64,000 nt of DNA, from contig CAMYMN010000001.1 in NCBI GenBank assembly GCA_947259395.1, positions 62,001 to 126,000 on the forward strand. The letters are read 5' to 3'. Under the pieces are notes generated by a model, which was not told where the DNA came from, ran no database searches, and saw nothing but the letters and a program-made list of their open reading frames with translations. Position numbers and translations under genes: made by a program. Numbering within the stretch: position 1 is the first letter of the stretch; each line of letters opens with the position of its first letter. Source of the DNA: an uncultured Gammaproteobacteria bacterium (GTDB taxonomy: Bacteria > Pseudomonadota > Gammaproteobacteria > Arenicellales > JAANXG01). Of the stretch, positions 54,621-63,755 are shown piece by piece.

Positions 54621-55691
54621 CTATACCTCAAACAGCACGACGTCAGCGACTGCCTTGGCCCAGTTTGCAAACTGCGGCACGGCAAACAGCTCCTGTCCTA
54701 CCGCACGGTGCATATCCGAGACCAGCATGACCCCCATCTCCCGCTGCGGAAACCGGCCGGCATAGTCGATGATGCGTCCGTAGACATGCTCGGCATTACC
54801 GTTCCCCTTGGCCTTCAAGGCACGGCCAACCAGGGCACTCGCCACGGCATACTGTAGATCGATCTCCTCGGGCACTTGTGTTTCGTTACCATCGAGGATC
54901 GCGTCAATATCAGGAAGATTGTCGAGGTTCTGAATAAATGCATTCAATTCAATGCCCGCGGCTGGTCCTACACATCCCTGCAAGGCACCGATCAAAATGT
55001 CGGGGAGGTCTCCAAACTTCTGCAACGCCCGATGCGTAAACTCCCATGAGCGGGGCGAGGGGAACGCGACCGGGTTGTGGGCGGGGTCAAAGTCGAATAA
55101 CAGCTCGGGTCGGAATCTTAGAAATGCAATGACCCGTTCGTCGATACCGCTGGCGTAGGCCCAGGTCACCCAGTCGTCCAGATTTACGTCGACTTCGAAA
55201 TGGGAGAACCGGTTCGCTAATGGTGCCGGCATGGAATACGTCACGCCGCGGTCCCCCTGCCGGTTGCCGGCGGCAAAAATCGCCCACCCGCTTGGTACTT
55301 GGTAAGCACCAAGACGTCGATCAAGAATCAGCTGATAGGCGGCGGCGGACACGCTGGGCGGCGCCGACGTAATCTCGTCCAAGAACAAGACGCCATTCGC
55401 ACCGTGGCGTTTCTGTTCAGGAAGCATTGCGGGCACCGCCCATTCCACCAGGTCGCCGACGCGGAACGGAATACCCCGCAGGTCGCTAGGTTCCAACTGT
55501 GACAGGCGGATGTCGATCACCGGAACGTTATGGTGCCCAGCCGCCTGTGCAACCATCTGTGACTTGCCGACACCCGGCGGACCCCATAGCATGACCGGCG
55601 TGTGGTGTCCGTGTCGGGCGCTTTGAAATTCGTAGTCCAGAATCTTTAATATTTGTGCAACCTTATTTCTTGCATTTATAATTTTTGTCAT
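54621..55691 (-). CDS. MoxR-like AAA+ ATPase
   Basis: VMLWGPPGVGKSQMVAQAA Walker A; GVLFLDEITSAPPSV Walker B; FAAGNRQGDRGVTYSMPAPLANRFSHFEV sensor 1. Confidence 0.93.
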   Translation of the reverse strand: MTKIINARNKVAQILKILDYEFQSARHGHHTPVMLWGPPGVGKSQMVAQAAGHHNVPVIDIRLSQLEPSDLRGIPFRVGDLVEWAVPAMLPEQKRHGANGVLFLDEITSAPPSVSAAAYQLILDRRLGAYQVPSGWAIFAAGNRQGDRGVTYSMPAPLANRFSHFEVDVNLDDWVTWAYASGIDERVIAFLRFRPELLFDFDPAHNPVAFPSPRSWEFTHRALQKFGDLPDILIGALQGCVGPAAGIELNAFIQNLDNLPDIDAILDGNETQVPEEIDLQYAVASALVGRALKAKGNGNAEHVYGRIIDYAGRFPQREMGVMLVSDMHRAVGQELFAVPQFANWAKAVADVVLFEV

Positions 55692-56706
55692 GGCAGGTCT
55701 AGTCCGTCTTCAACCCAGCGATCATCAATTCCCCGTTGATGGTAATGATTCGATTCTAGACGCCGCACTTCAGGCCGGCCTGCCGATGAATTATGGCTGC
55801 AGCAACGGCAACTGCGGATTGTGCCAGGCGCGTCTGGTATCCGGCGAGGTCAGCAAGATCAGCCACCACGATTTCGTCTTCGGCGTGGCTGAAAAAAGCA
55901 TGGGGCACATTCTGCTCTGCGCCTATACCGCGGTGGGCAATGTCGTAATTGAAGCCCATGAGAGCGCGGTGATTCCGGAACAACATATTACGACTCGGGT
56001 AAAGAAACTGAATCCACTCGCCGGCGACATCGTGTTACTGCACCTACAGACACCACGGACTCAGCGATTGCGTTTCTTGGCCGGTCAAAGCGTACGGCTG
56101 GACTTGGACGGCCGGGCCTGCGCGACCCATCCGATTGCCAGCTGTCCCTGCGACGACCGCAATATCCAGTTTCATATACGGTTGAAATTTGATGATGAGT
56201 TCTCGCAGCGTATTGAATCGCTCAAACCGGCCAACACGGTGCAAATTATTGGGCCGCTCGGTGATTTCACGCTTAACAATCGTTCTCACCGTTCTATATT
56301 GTTGCTAGCGTTCGACACCGGATTTGCGCCGGTAAAAAGTTTGATTGAGCACGCCATGCAATTGGAACATAGCGAGAATCTGTATCTGTATTGGATCGCG
56401 GAGGCTGAGGAAGGCCACTACATGCACAATTTGGTGCGCTCTTGGATCGATGTATTCGATAATTTTTCCTACACACCTTTGAACGCCAAAGATCTTAATC
56501 CATGCGCTACCCCAGCCGGAGGGATGCAAACCGACGCTTGGCGAGATGTTTCGCAAGCACTGCTCCGACAACTCGACGCTGAACATGACAATCTAAATGA
56601 CTTCGACATCTATGTCGCAGGTCCGGATACTGTAGTGCAGTTTGTGCGGGATAGTCTAGTGAAACATGGCTTTCCACGAGAACAATTCAAATCGATATCA
56701 ACTTAG
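55690..56706 (+). CDS. 2Fe-2S ferredoxin/flavin oxidoreductase (CDP-6-deoxy-delta-3,4-glucoseen reductase-like)
   Basis: NYGCSNGNCGLCQARL...ILLCAYTA ferredoxin cluster; FNR-like FAD and NAD domains. Confidence 0.88.
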   Translation: MAGLVRLQPSDHQFPVDGNDSILDAALQAGLPMNYGCSNGNCGLCQARLVSGEVSKISHHDFVFGVAEKSMGHILLCAYTAVGNVVIEAHESAVIPEQHITTRVKKLNPLAGDIVLLHLQTPRTQRLRFLAGQSVRLDLDGRACATHPIASCPCDDRNIQFHIRLKFDDEFSQRIESLKPANTVQIIGPLGDFTLNNRSHRSILLLAFDTGFAPVKSLIEHAMQLEHSENLYLYWIAEAEEGHYMHNLVRSWIDVFDNFSYTPLNAKDLNPCATPAGGMQTDAWRDVSQALLRQLDAEHDNLNDFDIYVAGPDTVVQFVRDSLVKHGFPREQFKSIST

Positions 56707-56765
56707 AGATAGTTACTGTTCTCACATTAACATGCGACGCGAGCACTGGTTACCATTTTAAGCAT

Positions 56766-56846
56766 AGCGAGGAACCTCAATGTCTCGGGTGATAGTGGGA
56801 AATTAGACAGGGTTAGATCCCTCGTCGTGCCTCCTCGGGATGACAC
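56766..56846. repeat. REP-like intergenic palindromic repeat
   Basis: gcgaggaacctcaatgtctcgggtgatag...gatccctcgtcgtgcctcctcgggatgaca: CGAGG/CCTCG and CCTCG..CGAGG style arms, typical of common genomic intergenic repeats. Confidence 0.45.
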
Positions 56847-56936
56847 CATCTTTAGAAACACAAACATATCGACAATAGGATATTCCCCAATTCCGTCTTT
56901 ATCGTTTCAATTACCCCCGGAACACGGTGCAGCGCT

Positions 56937-58322
56937 ATGAACTTTTTTCCTATTTTCCTGGATATTAAAGACCGGCCGTGCCTGGTAGTGGGTGGCGGAG
57001 ACGTTGCGGCGCGCAAAGTTACGCTGCTATGCAAGGCCGGCGGACAGGTAACGGTGATCGCGCCACGCCTGTGTGATCGCTTATCGACCCAATATCAGCG
57101 TGGCGAAATCAAACACCAGCAACGTGGCTTTGAGCCGGATGATGTTGCGGAAAACCTCATCATCATCGCCGCCACCGACGACGAGAAACTCAACCGGCGC
57201 GTGTCGGAATTGGCAAAGCAGCAGAACATCGCTGTAAACGTCGTCGACCAACCGGAGCTTTGCAGTTTCACCATGCCGTCGATTGTCGATCGCTCGCCGG
57301 TAGTGATCGCAGTGTCGACGGGCGGCGCCTCACCGGTCCTCGCCAGACTGTTGCGGGCACGATTAGAGACCCTGATTCCCGCTGCATACGGGCGCCTGGC
57401 AAAGCTGGTGGAAGGATTCCGGCGACAGGTCAAACAACGTTTCGCAACCACCGATGAACGCCGGCGCTTCTGGGAAGGCATATTGCAGGGCCCGATCGCC
57501 GAGATGCTGCTTGCCGGGCAGGAACCGGCAGCGCGCGCAGCACTGGAGCAGGCCGTGGCCCAGGCTCATGCCAGCGACGCGATCGGCGAAGTGTATCTGG
57601 TGGGCGCGGGCCCCGGTGACCCGGATCTTCTCACGTTTCGCGCCCTGCGCTTGATGCAGCAGGCGGATATTATTCTCTATGACCGCCTGGTGAGCCCGGA
57701 GATACTGGAACTCACGCGCCGAGATGCTGATCGCATCTATGTCGGCAAGGAACGCTCGAAACACGCGGTGCCGCAAGCGGAAATCAATGCTTTGCTGGTT
57801 GAACTAGCTAAACAAGGCAAACGGGTGCTGCGCTTGAAGGGGGGCGATCCATTCATATTTGGGCGTGGGGGCGAAGAGATCGATCGGTTAACGGATGAAG
57901 GCATTGCGTTCCAAGTCGTACCCGGGATCACCGCCGCCGCGGGATGTGCATCTTATGCCGGCATCCCGTTGACACACAGGGATTATTCCCAATCCTGCGT
58001 GTTTGTCACCGGTCACTTGAAAGACGATACCACCGATCTAAATTGGGATACGCTGACCCAACCGCAACAAACGGTGGTGATCTACATGAGCCTTGCGGGG
58101 CTGGAGATAATCTGCCGCGAGTTGATCCTTCACGGACTGCCTGAGGTGACGCCGGCGGCGTTGATCGAGCAAGGTACTACCCAGCAGCAACGGGTACTCA
58201 TCGGCGACCTCGGCACGCTTCCGGGGATAGTCAAGGCTGCCGGAGTTCGCGCACCAACCTTGGTCATCATCGGAAAGGTCGTAGAGCTGCACAAAAAGCT
58301 TTCTTGGTTTCATCCGGCGTAA
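56937..58322 (+). CDS. cysG: Siroheme synthase (dehydrogenase/ferrochelatase + uroporphyrinogen-III methyltransferase)
   Basis: MNFFPIFLDIKDRPCLVVGGGDVAARKV; VYLVGAGPGDPDLLTFRALRLMQQADIILYDRLVS; LKGGDPFIFGRGGEE. Confidence 0.97.
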   Translation: MNFFPIFLDIKDRPCLVVGGGDVAARKVTLLCKAGGQVTVIAPRLCDRLSTQYQRGEIKHQQRGFEPDDVAENLIIIAATDDEKLNRRVSELAKQQNIAVNVVDQPELCSFTMPSIVDRSPVVIAVSTGGASPVLARLLRARLETLIPAAYGRLAKLVEGFRRQVKQRFATTDERRRFWEGILQGPIAEMLLAGQEPAARAALEQAVAQAHASDAIGEVYLVGAGPGDPDLLTFRALRLMQQADIILYDRLVSPEILELTRRDADRIYVGKERSKHAVPQAEINALLVELAKQGKRVLRLKGGDPFIFGRGGEEIDRLTDEGIAFQVVPGITAAAGCASYAGIPLTHRDYSQSCVFVTGHLKDDTTDLNWDTLTQPQQTVVIYMSLAGLEIICRELILHGLPEVTPAALIEQGTTQQQRVLIGDLGTLPGIVKAAGVRAPTLVIIGKVVELHKKLSWFHPA

Positions 58323-58517
58323 ACAACTCAATGCCGCACTTTTGGATTGCGTGGTCCAGACCGAAATTTTGCGCTAAATTCTAAGCTTATTTGTGTGTTC
58401 TAAAATGCGGTTGTTGGCAGAGCGTAGGAAACGGTATGCTTCACCATCATCAATGTTGTTCATTGTATTAAATTCCAGACAACCATGTTGTCTGATGTCA
58501 CCAGGAGGACGTAACTA

Positions 58518-59291
58518 GTGATTCGAAAAACACATGCCGGCATCTTTTTATTCGTCGCTGCATACATGTTGTCCTTATCGCCGGCGAATGCACAACAAAC
58601 CGAACAAAGTGGCGCCGCAGCGCCAGCCGGTGAACAAGCAGCCCCGGCGAAAAAACCAATGACGGTCGACGAGGAACTGATGCCCAGACCCGAACTGGGT
58701 GATAGATCCATTGATGTGTTATCCGAAGACGCGCAAAAAGTGCTGCGGGAACGTTATCTTGCAAACTCCACCCGGGTGATGCCGCCGGTGCCTGTGGCGC
58801 AGAAAAAGCAATGGTTTCAGCAGATGATGTCGATGAGCGCAATGTCGATGCGCGACTTGTTCAACATGATGACATCCAAGTTGAAAGTGGACGAGGGAAT
58901 TGCGTTTGACGATGTCATCGAGGCCATGGACCTCAAGGCCAATGACGTGAACTTCAAAAAAGTGGGACACAACAAATTCTGGAAGGACGTCTCGGCGATC
59001 AGCGGAATACCGGCGCTTAGAGTAGAGATACTGCAATATTGCGATGCCACGGTCGGCCGCCGAATGTTGGACTACAGTCCCGAGTTCGTGATCTTTATTC
59101 CGTGCCGTATCGCGGTGATGGAGGACGCTGGCGGCGATATCTGGCTGATGACCATGGATTGGGATGTCAGCTGGCTGGCGATGGCGTGGCACCCTGACTC
59201 CAAGCTCAACGACCAGTTGAAGAAAGACGCGGTTCGCATTCGCGACGCAATGGAGCAAATCATGCAAGCTGGCGCCAAGGGTGAGTGGTAA
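58518..59291 (+). CDS. Secreted DUF302-like protein
   Basis: Signal peptide (FLFVAAYMLSLSPANAQQ); DUF302-like core ILQYCDATVGRRMLDYSPEFVIFIPCRIAVME. Confidence 0.7.
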   Translation: MIRKTHAGIFLFVAAYMLSLSPANAQQTEQSGAAAPAGEQAAPAKKPMTVDEELMPRPELGDRSIDVLSEDAQKVLRERYLANSTRVMPPVPVAQKKQWFQQMMSMSAMSMRDLFNMMTSKLKVDEGIAFDDVIEAMDLKANDVNFKKVGHNKFWKDVSAISGIPALRVEILQYCDATVGRRMLDYSPEFVIFIPCRIAVMEDAGGDIWLMTMDWDVSWLAMAWHPDSKLNDQLKKDAVRIRDAMEQIMQAGAKGEW

Positions 59292-59295
59292 AAGC

Positions 59296-60018
59296 TTAGG
59301 TTAGTCCGTACACCGGAACACTGGCGCCGTGAATGGCCCGCGCGGCATCTGACGCGAGGAACAAAATCACTTGGGCAAGGGCCGCCGGTGCCACCCATTT
59401 ACTGTAGTCCGCATCCGGCATGTCTCGCCGATTTACGGGCGTATCGATGGTACCGGGCATGATGCAATTGATATGAATATTATCGTTACGGTATTCGGCG
59501 GCAAGACTTTCCGTCAATCGGGCCACCGCTGATTTTGACACGCTGTAAGGCGCCATCTTGCCCTTACCCTCGTTGGCCACTCGTGCCGCAATATTGACAA
59601 TCTTACCGCCGCTCGGCGTCAGCATGTGGGGAATCACCGCCCGACAGGTCAGAAACACAGACTTGGCATTGAGGTCCAACATAAAATCCCAGTCCTTGAT
59701 GTTGGTCTCGTGAACTCGCGGTCCCATGGTGAAGCCGCCGGCTATGTTGGCCAATACGTTGATGGCGCCAAACCGATCCTTCACGTCTCCCACCATGCCT
59801 GCTACGGATTCCTCATTGGTCAGATCCGCCTGTAGAGAAATCGACGATGACGCGGTGTCCAGACCAGAGAGCACACTGCCCAACAAGTCCTGGTTGATGT
59901 CGACGAGCGCAATGTTCGCCCCCGCAGCGGCAAAATGGCGCGCGACTTCTCCAGCCAAGGTACCGGCAGCGCCGGTCACGATCACTACTTTGCCTTCAAA
60001 ATTGAACACGATTTCCAT
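59296..60018 (-). CDS. Short-chain dehydrogenase/reductase
   Basis: KVVIVTGAAGTLAGEVARHFAAAGANIALVD; YSVSKSAVARLTESLA; ATG at 60018 preferred over ORF start 60144. Confidence 0.92.
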   Translation of the reverse strand: MEIVFNFEGKVVIVTGAAGTLAGEVARHFAAAGANIALVDINQDLLGSVLSGLDTASSSISLQADLTNEESVAGMVGDVKDRFGAINVLANIAGGFTMGPRVHETNIKDWDFMLDLNAKSVFLTCRAVIPHMLTPSGGKIVNIAARVANEGKGKMAPYSVSKSAVARLTESLAAEYRNDNIHINCIMPGTIDTPVNRRDMPDADYSKWVAPAALAQVILFLASDAARAIHGASVPVYGLT

Positions 60019-60272
60019 GCTCCCCTGTTTGCCGCGCCACAGGGTACCCCGACGGCCATGGCCCTGCCAAGCTGCCCTCGACAGCCTGGGATATTGCCCA
60101 TAAGGATGCGTCTTATTACCGCCGGTTATCGGATAAGTAGACACAAATACTCATCGAAGTTCGGCCCAAGCTCGCGACGTTGCAGAAGGCAAGCGAGCAC
60201 AGGCATAGCATCCAGGCGATCGTTGACTGGTTTGTCCATAAAACCAAAGAACTCTGTTAGACTTTATCCACT

Positions 60273-60581
60273 ATGAGTGGATGCGCGGGAAGTGAACCGT
60301 TTGCCTTACGCGTCCTCGGAGACAGTATGGAGCCGGAGTTCGCGGAGGGCGAGGTCATTATTATTGAACCCAGTGTGGTGGTTGAGGACGGGTGTTATGT
60401 CGTCGCCCTGCATGATGGAGAGTACTTGTTTCGCCAGCTGCGAATCGAACATAACCGTTGGTTTCTCAAACCACTCAACCAACAGTATGAAACTATGGAA
60501 ATCCCCGGTGTGAGCGCCATAAAGGGACGTATTATTTCGAAGTCCAACGGGCGCGGCCGGCAGCGCAAAAATTATCTGTAA
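60273..60581 (+). CDS. Stand-alone S24 (LexA/UmuD-like) peptidase-fold protein without HTH
   Basis: FALRVLGDSMEPEFAEGEVIIIEP; VVALHDGEYLFRQLR. Confidence 0.8.
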   Translation: MSGCAGSEPFALRVLGDSMEPEFAEGEVIIIEPSVVVEDGCYVVALHDGEYLFRQLRIEHNRWFLKPLNQQYETMEIPGVSAIKGRIISKSNGRGRQRKNYL

Positions 60582-60599
60582 CCAGTAGTTGTCGACAAC

Positions 60600-61079
60600 A
60601 TGAGCCGACTCACACATCTCAATCAGTCCGGCGAAGCACATATGGTGGACGTCGGCGGCAAGGAAGTGTCCCACAGAATTGCCGTGGCCTGCGGCAAGAT
60701 ATTTATGCGAGCCGAGACCTTGGCGTTGATACAGGAAGGTGGACACAAGAAAGGCGACGTTCTGGCCACCGCGCGCATCGCCGGAATCATGGCGGCGAAA
60801 CGCACCGCCGACTTGGTACCGCTGTGTCACCCGATTCCGGTCACCAAGGCCGAGGTGGACCTGAGATTAGATCCGCAAACCAACTGTGTGCGGTGTCAGG
60901 CGCGTGTCGAAACACGCAGTCAAACCGGTGTGGAAATGGAGGCTTTGACAGCGGTGCAGATTGCCTTACTCACGGTCTACGATATGTGCAAAGCGGTGGA
61001 CCGCGGCATGACAATCACGGATATCCAGTTAATGGAAAAGTCGGGAGGACGGTCCGGAACTTGGGTTAGAGAAACATAA
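60600..61079 (+). CDS. moaC: Cyclic pyranopterin monophosphate synthase
   Basis: [71 protein letters not shown]. Confidence 0.97.
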   Translation: MSRLTHLNQSGEAHMVDVGGKEVSHRIAVACGKIFMRAETLALIQEGGHKKGDVLATARIAGIMAAKRTADLVPLCHPIPVTKAEVDLRLDPQTNCVRCQARVETRSQTGVEMEALTAVQIALLTVYDMCKAVDRGMTITDIQLMEKSGGRSGTWVRET

Positions 61080-61111
61080 GAACAAGGCCAATGTTTAACG
61101 CAGCGAGAGTG

Positions 61112-61675
61112 TTATAAGGTCCTATACCCCAACCAGTGGGTAAAGCTATCCGCGTTGTCAGTGGAATCGTTGGTGTCGACACATCGCCAATTTTTGAACC
61201 ACGCCTTGAGCTCACCACCAACCAGCACATAGGCCCTCGGGAAGCTCGGTTTTTCCTTCAAAAAGTTATGATTGAAGGTCTTGAAAACGAGCAGACCTCC
61301 GGGTCTCAGTGTGCGCTTGAGCAATGGAATGCGCTCGCGATCCAGATATCTCATCACAACCATGACATCAAAACTATTCGCAGGCAGCGAAAGCTGCTCT
61401 AAATCGGCGACAAACAGCGTTACCTCAAGCCCGTTGTCGATGGCCTTTCGTTGGCAGTGGCGCAGTCCTTCAATGCTGCCGTCGACGCCGTAGCTGGTGT
61501 AACCGCTCTGCGCCAAGTACAGGGCGTTATCGCCGGTGCCACAGGCAACATCCAGCGACCGGCCCCTACCGGTTAATAGTTCTGCATGCTCGGCGAGCAA
61601 GGGGTCGGGGGTAAACGCCGGTGTATACGTCAGCGATGTATATTTGTTGTCCCAACGCTGGATGTCGGAGCGCAT
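61112..61675 (-). CDS. SAM-dependent class I methyltransferase (TehB-like)
   Basis: WDNKYTSLTYTPAFTPDPLLAEHAELLTGRGRSLDVACGTGDNALYLAQSGY. Confidence 0.88.
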   Translation of the reverse strand: MRSDIQRWDNKYTSLTYTPAFTPDPLLAEHAELLTGRGRSLDVACGTGDNALYLAQSGYTSYGVDGSIEGLRHCQRKAIDNGLEVTLFVADLEQLSLPANSFDVMVVMRYLDRERIPLLKRTLRPGGLLVFKTFNHNFLKEKPSFPRAYVLVGGELKAWFKNWRCVDTNDSTDNADSFTHWLGYRTL

Positions 61676-61699
61676 GGTCGAGGCAAAGTCTAAAATGGC

Positions 61700-61889
61700 A
61701 CGCTAAGAACGAAAGGCCGACTCTCTAATGTACGCAACTGAAAGACTCGCACCAAGCACCGTGTGATAGGCAATAGCACGATATCTATCCACGTCGCAGG
61801 GTCTCCGGCCTTGGCTCGTGAGCGCGGTCGACGCGGCGAGTCGATCCGCTCGCCATGATGCGCGAGCCTCGATGCAATATGCAAGTTAA
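61700..61889. repeat. Modular intergenic element, copy 5 (one recognisable end, diverged interior)
   Basis: Minus strand TTAACTTGCATATTGCATCGAGG-CTCGCGCATCATGGCGAGCGGATCG resembles 6033-6080 GATATTGCACCGAGGATCCCGGATGATGGCGAAGGGATCG. Confidence 0.55.
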
Positions 61890-62119
61890 CCGCCGGTAAC
61901 CGGCGGGAAAAACGCGACTTCGTCCCCGTCAGCTACCTTGGTGTCGGGTTTTACATAATCCATGTTCACAGCGGCCATGACGTTGTCGGGTAAGCCGCTG
62001 TCACCGGCGATGGTGTTCCACACGTCGTTGACCGTGTGCCCTTCAGCGACCTCAACGTCCTGGTCGGTAAAACCCAGGCGTTCACGCAGACTGGCAAACA
62101 ATTTCACCTTGATCTTCAT
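61886..62119 (-). CDS. moaD: Molybdopterin synthase sulfur carrier subunit
   Basis: 77 aa, beta-grasp, MKIKVKLFASLRERLGF, C-terminal FFPPVTGG. Confidence 0.95.
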   Translation of the reverse strand: MKIKVKLFASLRERLGFTDQDVEVAEGHTVNDVWNTIAGDSGLPDNVMAAVNMDYVKPDTKVADGDEVAFFPPVTGG

Positions 62120-62227
62120 GGCTACAGTTTACGTGTTTTGACGCGGATTTTCATCGCGTCCAGGGCCAACTTTTGTTAGCTTAACGTCAATGGAAATATG
62201 CGCTGAGAATTAGGGCTTCCGCCGATA

Positions 62228-62836
62228 TTGACAATGATTTACCCCAGACACGAGATCACCGGCGTCATTCTCGCCGGCGGCCGGGCCCGGCGCATGGGCG
62301 GCGTGGATAAGGGACTGACCGTCCTTGCCGGAAGACCCATGCTGCAGCACGTTCTTGCGGCGCTGCAGCCGCAAGTCGTCAAAGTCATTATCAACGCCAA
62401 CCGAAACCTCGACACGTACCGCGAGTTTGGTTGCGATGTGGTCAGCGACGTGGTCGGCGATTATTCCGGCCCATTGGCCGGCATGGCAAGTGGCATGCAA
62501 TCCGCGATCACACCTTACGTCGTCACGGTACCATGCGATTCGCCGCTGATTGCCGACGATCTGGTCGTGCGCCTGTATCGCACGCTCCAGGAACACGACG
62601 CAGAGGTTTGCGTGGTTCACGATGGCGAACGCACCCATCCAGTATTTTTGATGTTGCGTCGCGATCTCCTCGACAGCATGCTCGCTTTCTTGGATGCCGG
62701 GGAAAGGAAGATCGACAAGTGGTTTGCGCAACATCGACTCGCGATCTGTGATTTCTCCGATCAACCCGAGACGTTCATGAATGTGAACCACCCGCAGGAA
62801 TTGGAAGCGTTGGAAGAATCCGTGACAAACCGGTGA
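62228..62836 (+). CDS. mobA: Molybdenum cofactor guanylyltransferase
   Basis: ITGVILAGGRARRMGGVDKGLTVLAGRPMLQHVL; TVPCDSPLI. Confidence 0.97.
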   Translation: MTMIYPRHEITGVILAGGRARRMGGVDKGLTVLAGRPMLQHVLAALQPQVVKVIINANRNLDTYREFGCDVVSDVVGDYSGPLAGMASGMQSAITPYVVTVPCDSPLIADDLVVRLYRTLQEHDAEVCVVHDGERTHPVFLMLRRDLLDSMLAFLDAGERKIDKWFAQHRLAICDFSDQPETFMNVNHPQELEALEESVTNR

Positions 62837-63618
62837 TTGAAGCTATGGAACGAGCGCTGACCCCGCCGCCGCTTTATGACCTGGTGGTGGTTGACAAGAC
62901 CGACAGTGCACGGGCCCACGCGGAACGTCTCGCGGCACAAGGCGCGGACGAAGGCACCTTGGTGTGGGCGAAATCCCAAACCGAAGGATTAGGAAGGAAC
63001 AATCGCTATTGGATGTCGGGCTACCAAAACCTGCATCTCGGCTTGGTCCTGAAACCAGAACAAGCCTTCGATATCGCCTGTCAGGTGAGTCTCGTGGCAA
63101 CCATCTGCACCGCCATGGCAATTTCCGAACAGGCCGAGCCCATGGTTGAGTTGCGCTACCGCTGGCCGAACGATGTATTACTGAATCGGGGGAAAGTGGC
63201 GGGTATCACCCTCAGCGGCAGTCTAGGCAGCAGTGATGTGCCGGAATGGATGGTGCTCGGCGTGAACGTCAACGTGTTCGCTAATCCAAACAGTCTCGGA
63301 TTCGATTCCGCCAGCATGCGCGGCGAGGGCTTAGAAACTCATGACCGGGTGCAACTGGCGGAAACATTCTGCCGGCAATTCCTGTCCTGGGTTAATCGTT
63401 GGGCTGACGATGGCTTCGCACCAATCCGTAAGGCCTGGCTGATTCGGGCGCAAGGCGATCCATTGCTGCAAACAATCAGATTGGCAGATACCGAGATTAC
63501 CGGCACCTTTGATGATGTGGACGAACAAGGAACGATCACGTTACAAACCGACGAACACAACAAGCGCAGCGTCACTTTGGCCGCGTTCTTCCAACCTGAT
63601 TTTGTTACGTCTGGATGA
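62833..63618 (+). CDS. BirA-like biotin/lipoate ligase-fold protein without HTH, divergent active-site loop
   Basis: YRWPNDVLLNRGKVAGITL and VLGVNVNV; loop TEGLGRNNRYW at the GRGRxGRxW position; overlaps mobA. Confidence 0.75.
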   Translation: MIEAMERALTPPPLYDLVVVDKTDSARAHAERLAAQGADEGTLVWAKSQTEGLGRNNRYWMSGYQNLHLGLVLKPEQAFDIACQVSLVATICTAMAISEQAEPMVELRYRWPNDVLLNRGKVAGITLSGSLGSSDVPEWMVLGVNVNVFANPNSLGFDSASMRGEGLETHDRVQLAETFCRQFLSWVNRWADDGFAPIRKAWLIRAQGDPLLQTIRLADTEITGTFDDVDEQGTITLQTDEHNKRSVTLAAFFQPDFVTSG

Positions 63619-63755
63619 TTCTCGGAACAGAATCTCTTGGGACGATAGGGAAACAGCCTGAATTGTCGATCAATGGTTCAATTTGTCCAGTTTCAAGCAG
63701 ACTACACCGTTGCTAGACTAACAATATCTCAACCAATACCACGCCAATTTACTTG

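Noticed and set aside
58719-59267. 182-aa minus-strand ORF, His-rich
   Set aside because: Antisense to the DUF302-like gene; His-richness comes from Met/Asp codon shadowing.
62210-62791. 193-aa minus-strand ORF
   Set aside because: Antisense to mobA.
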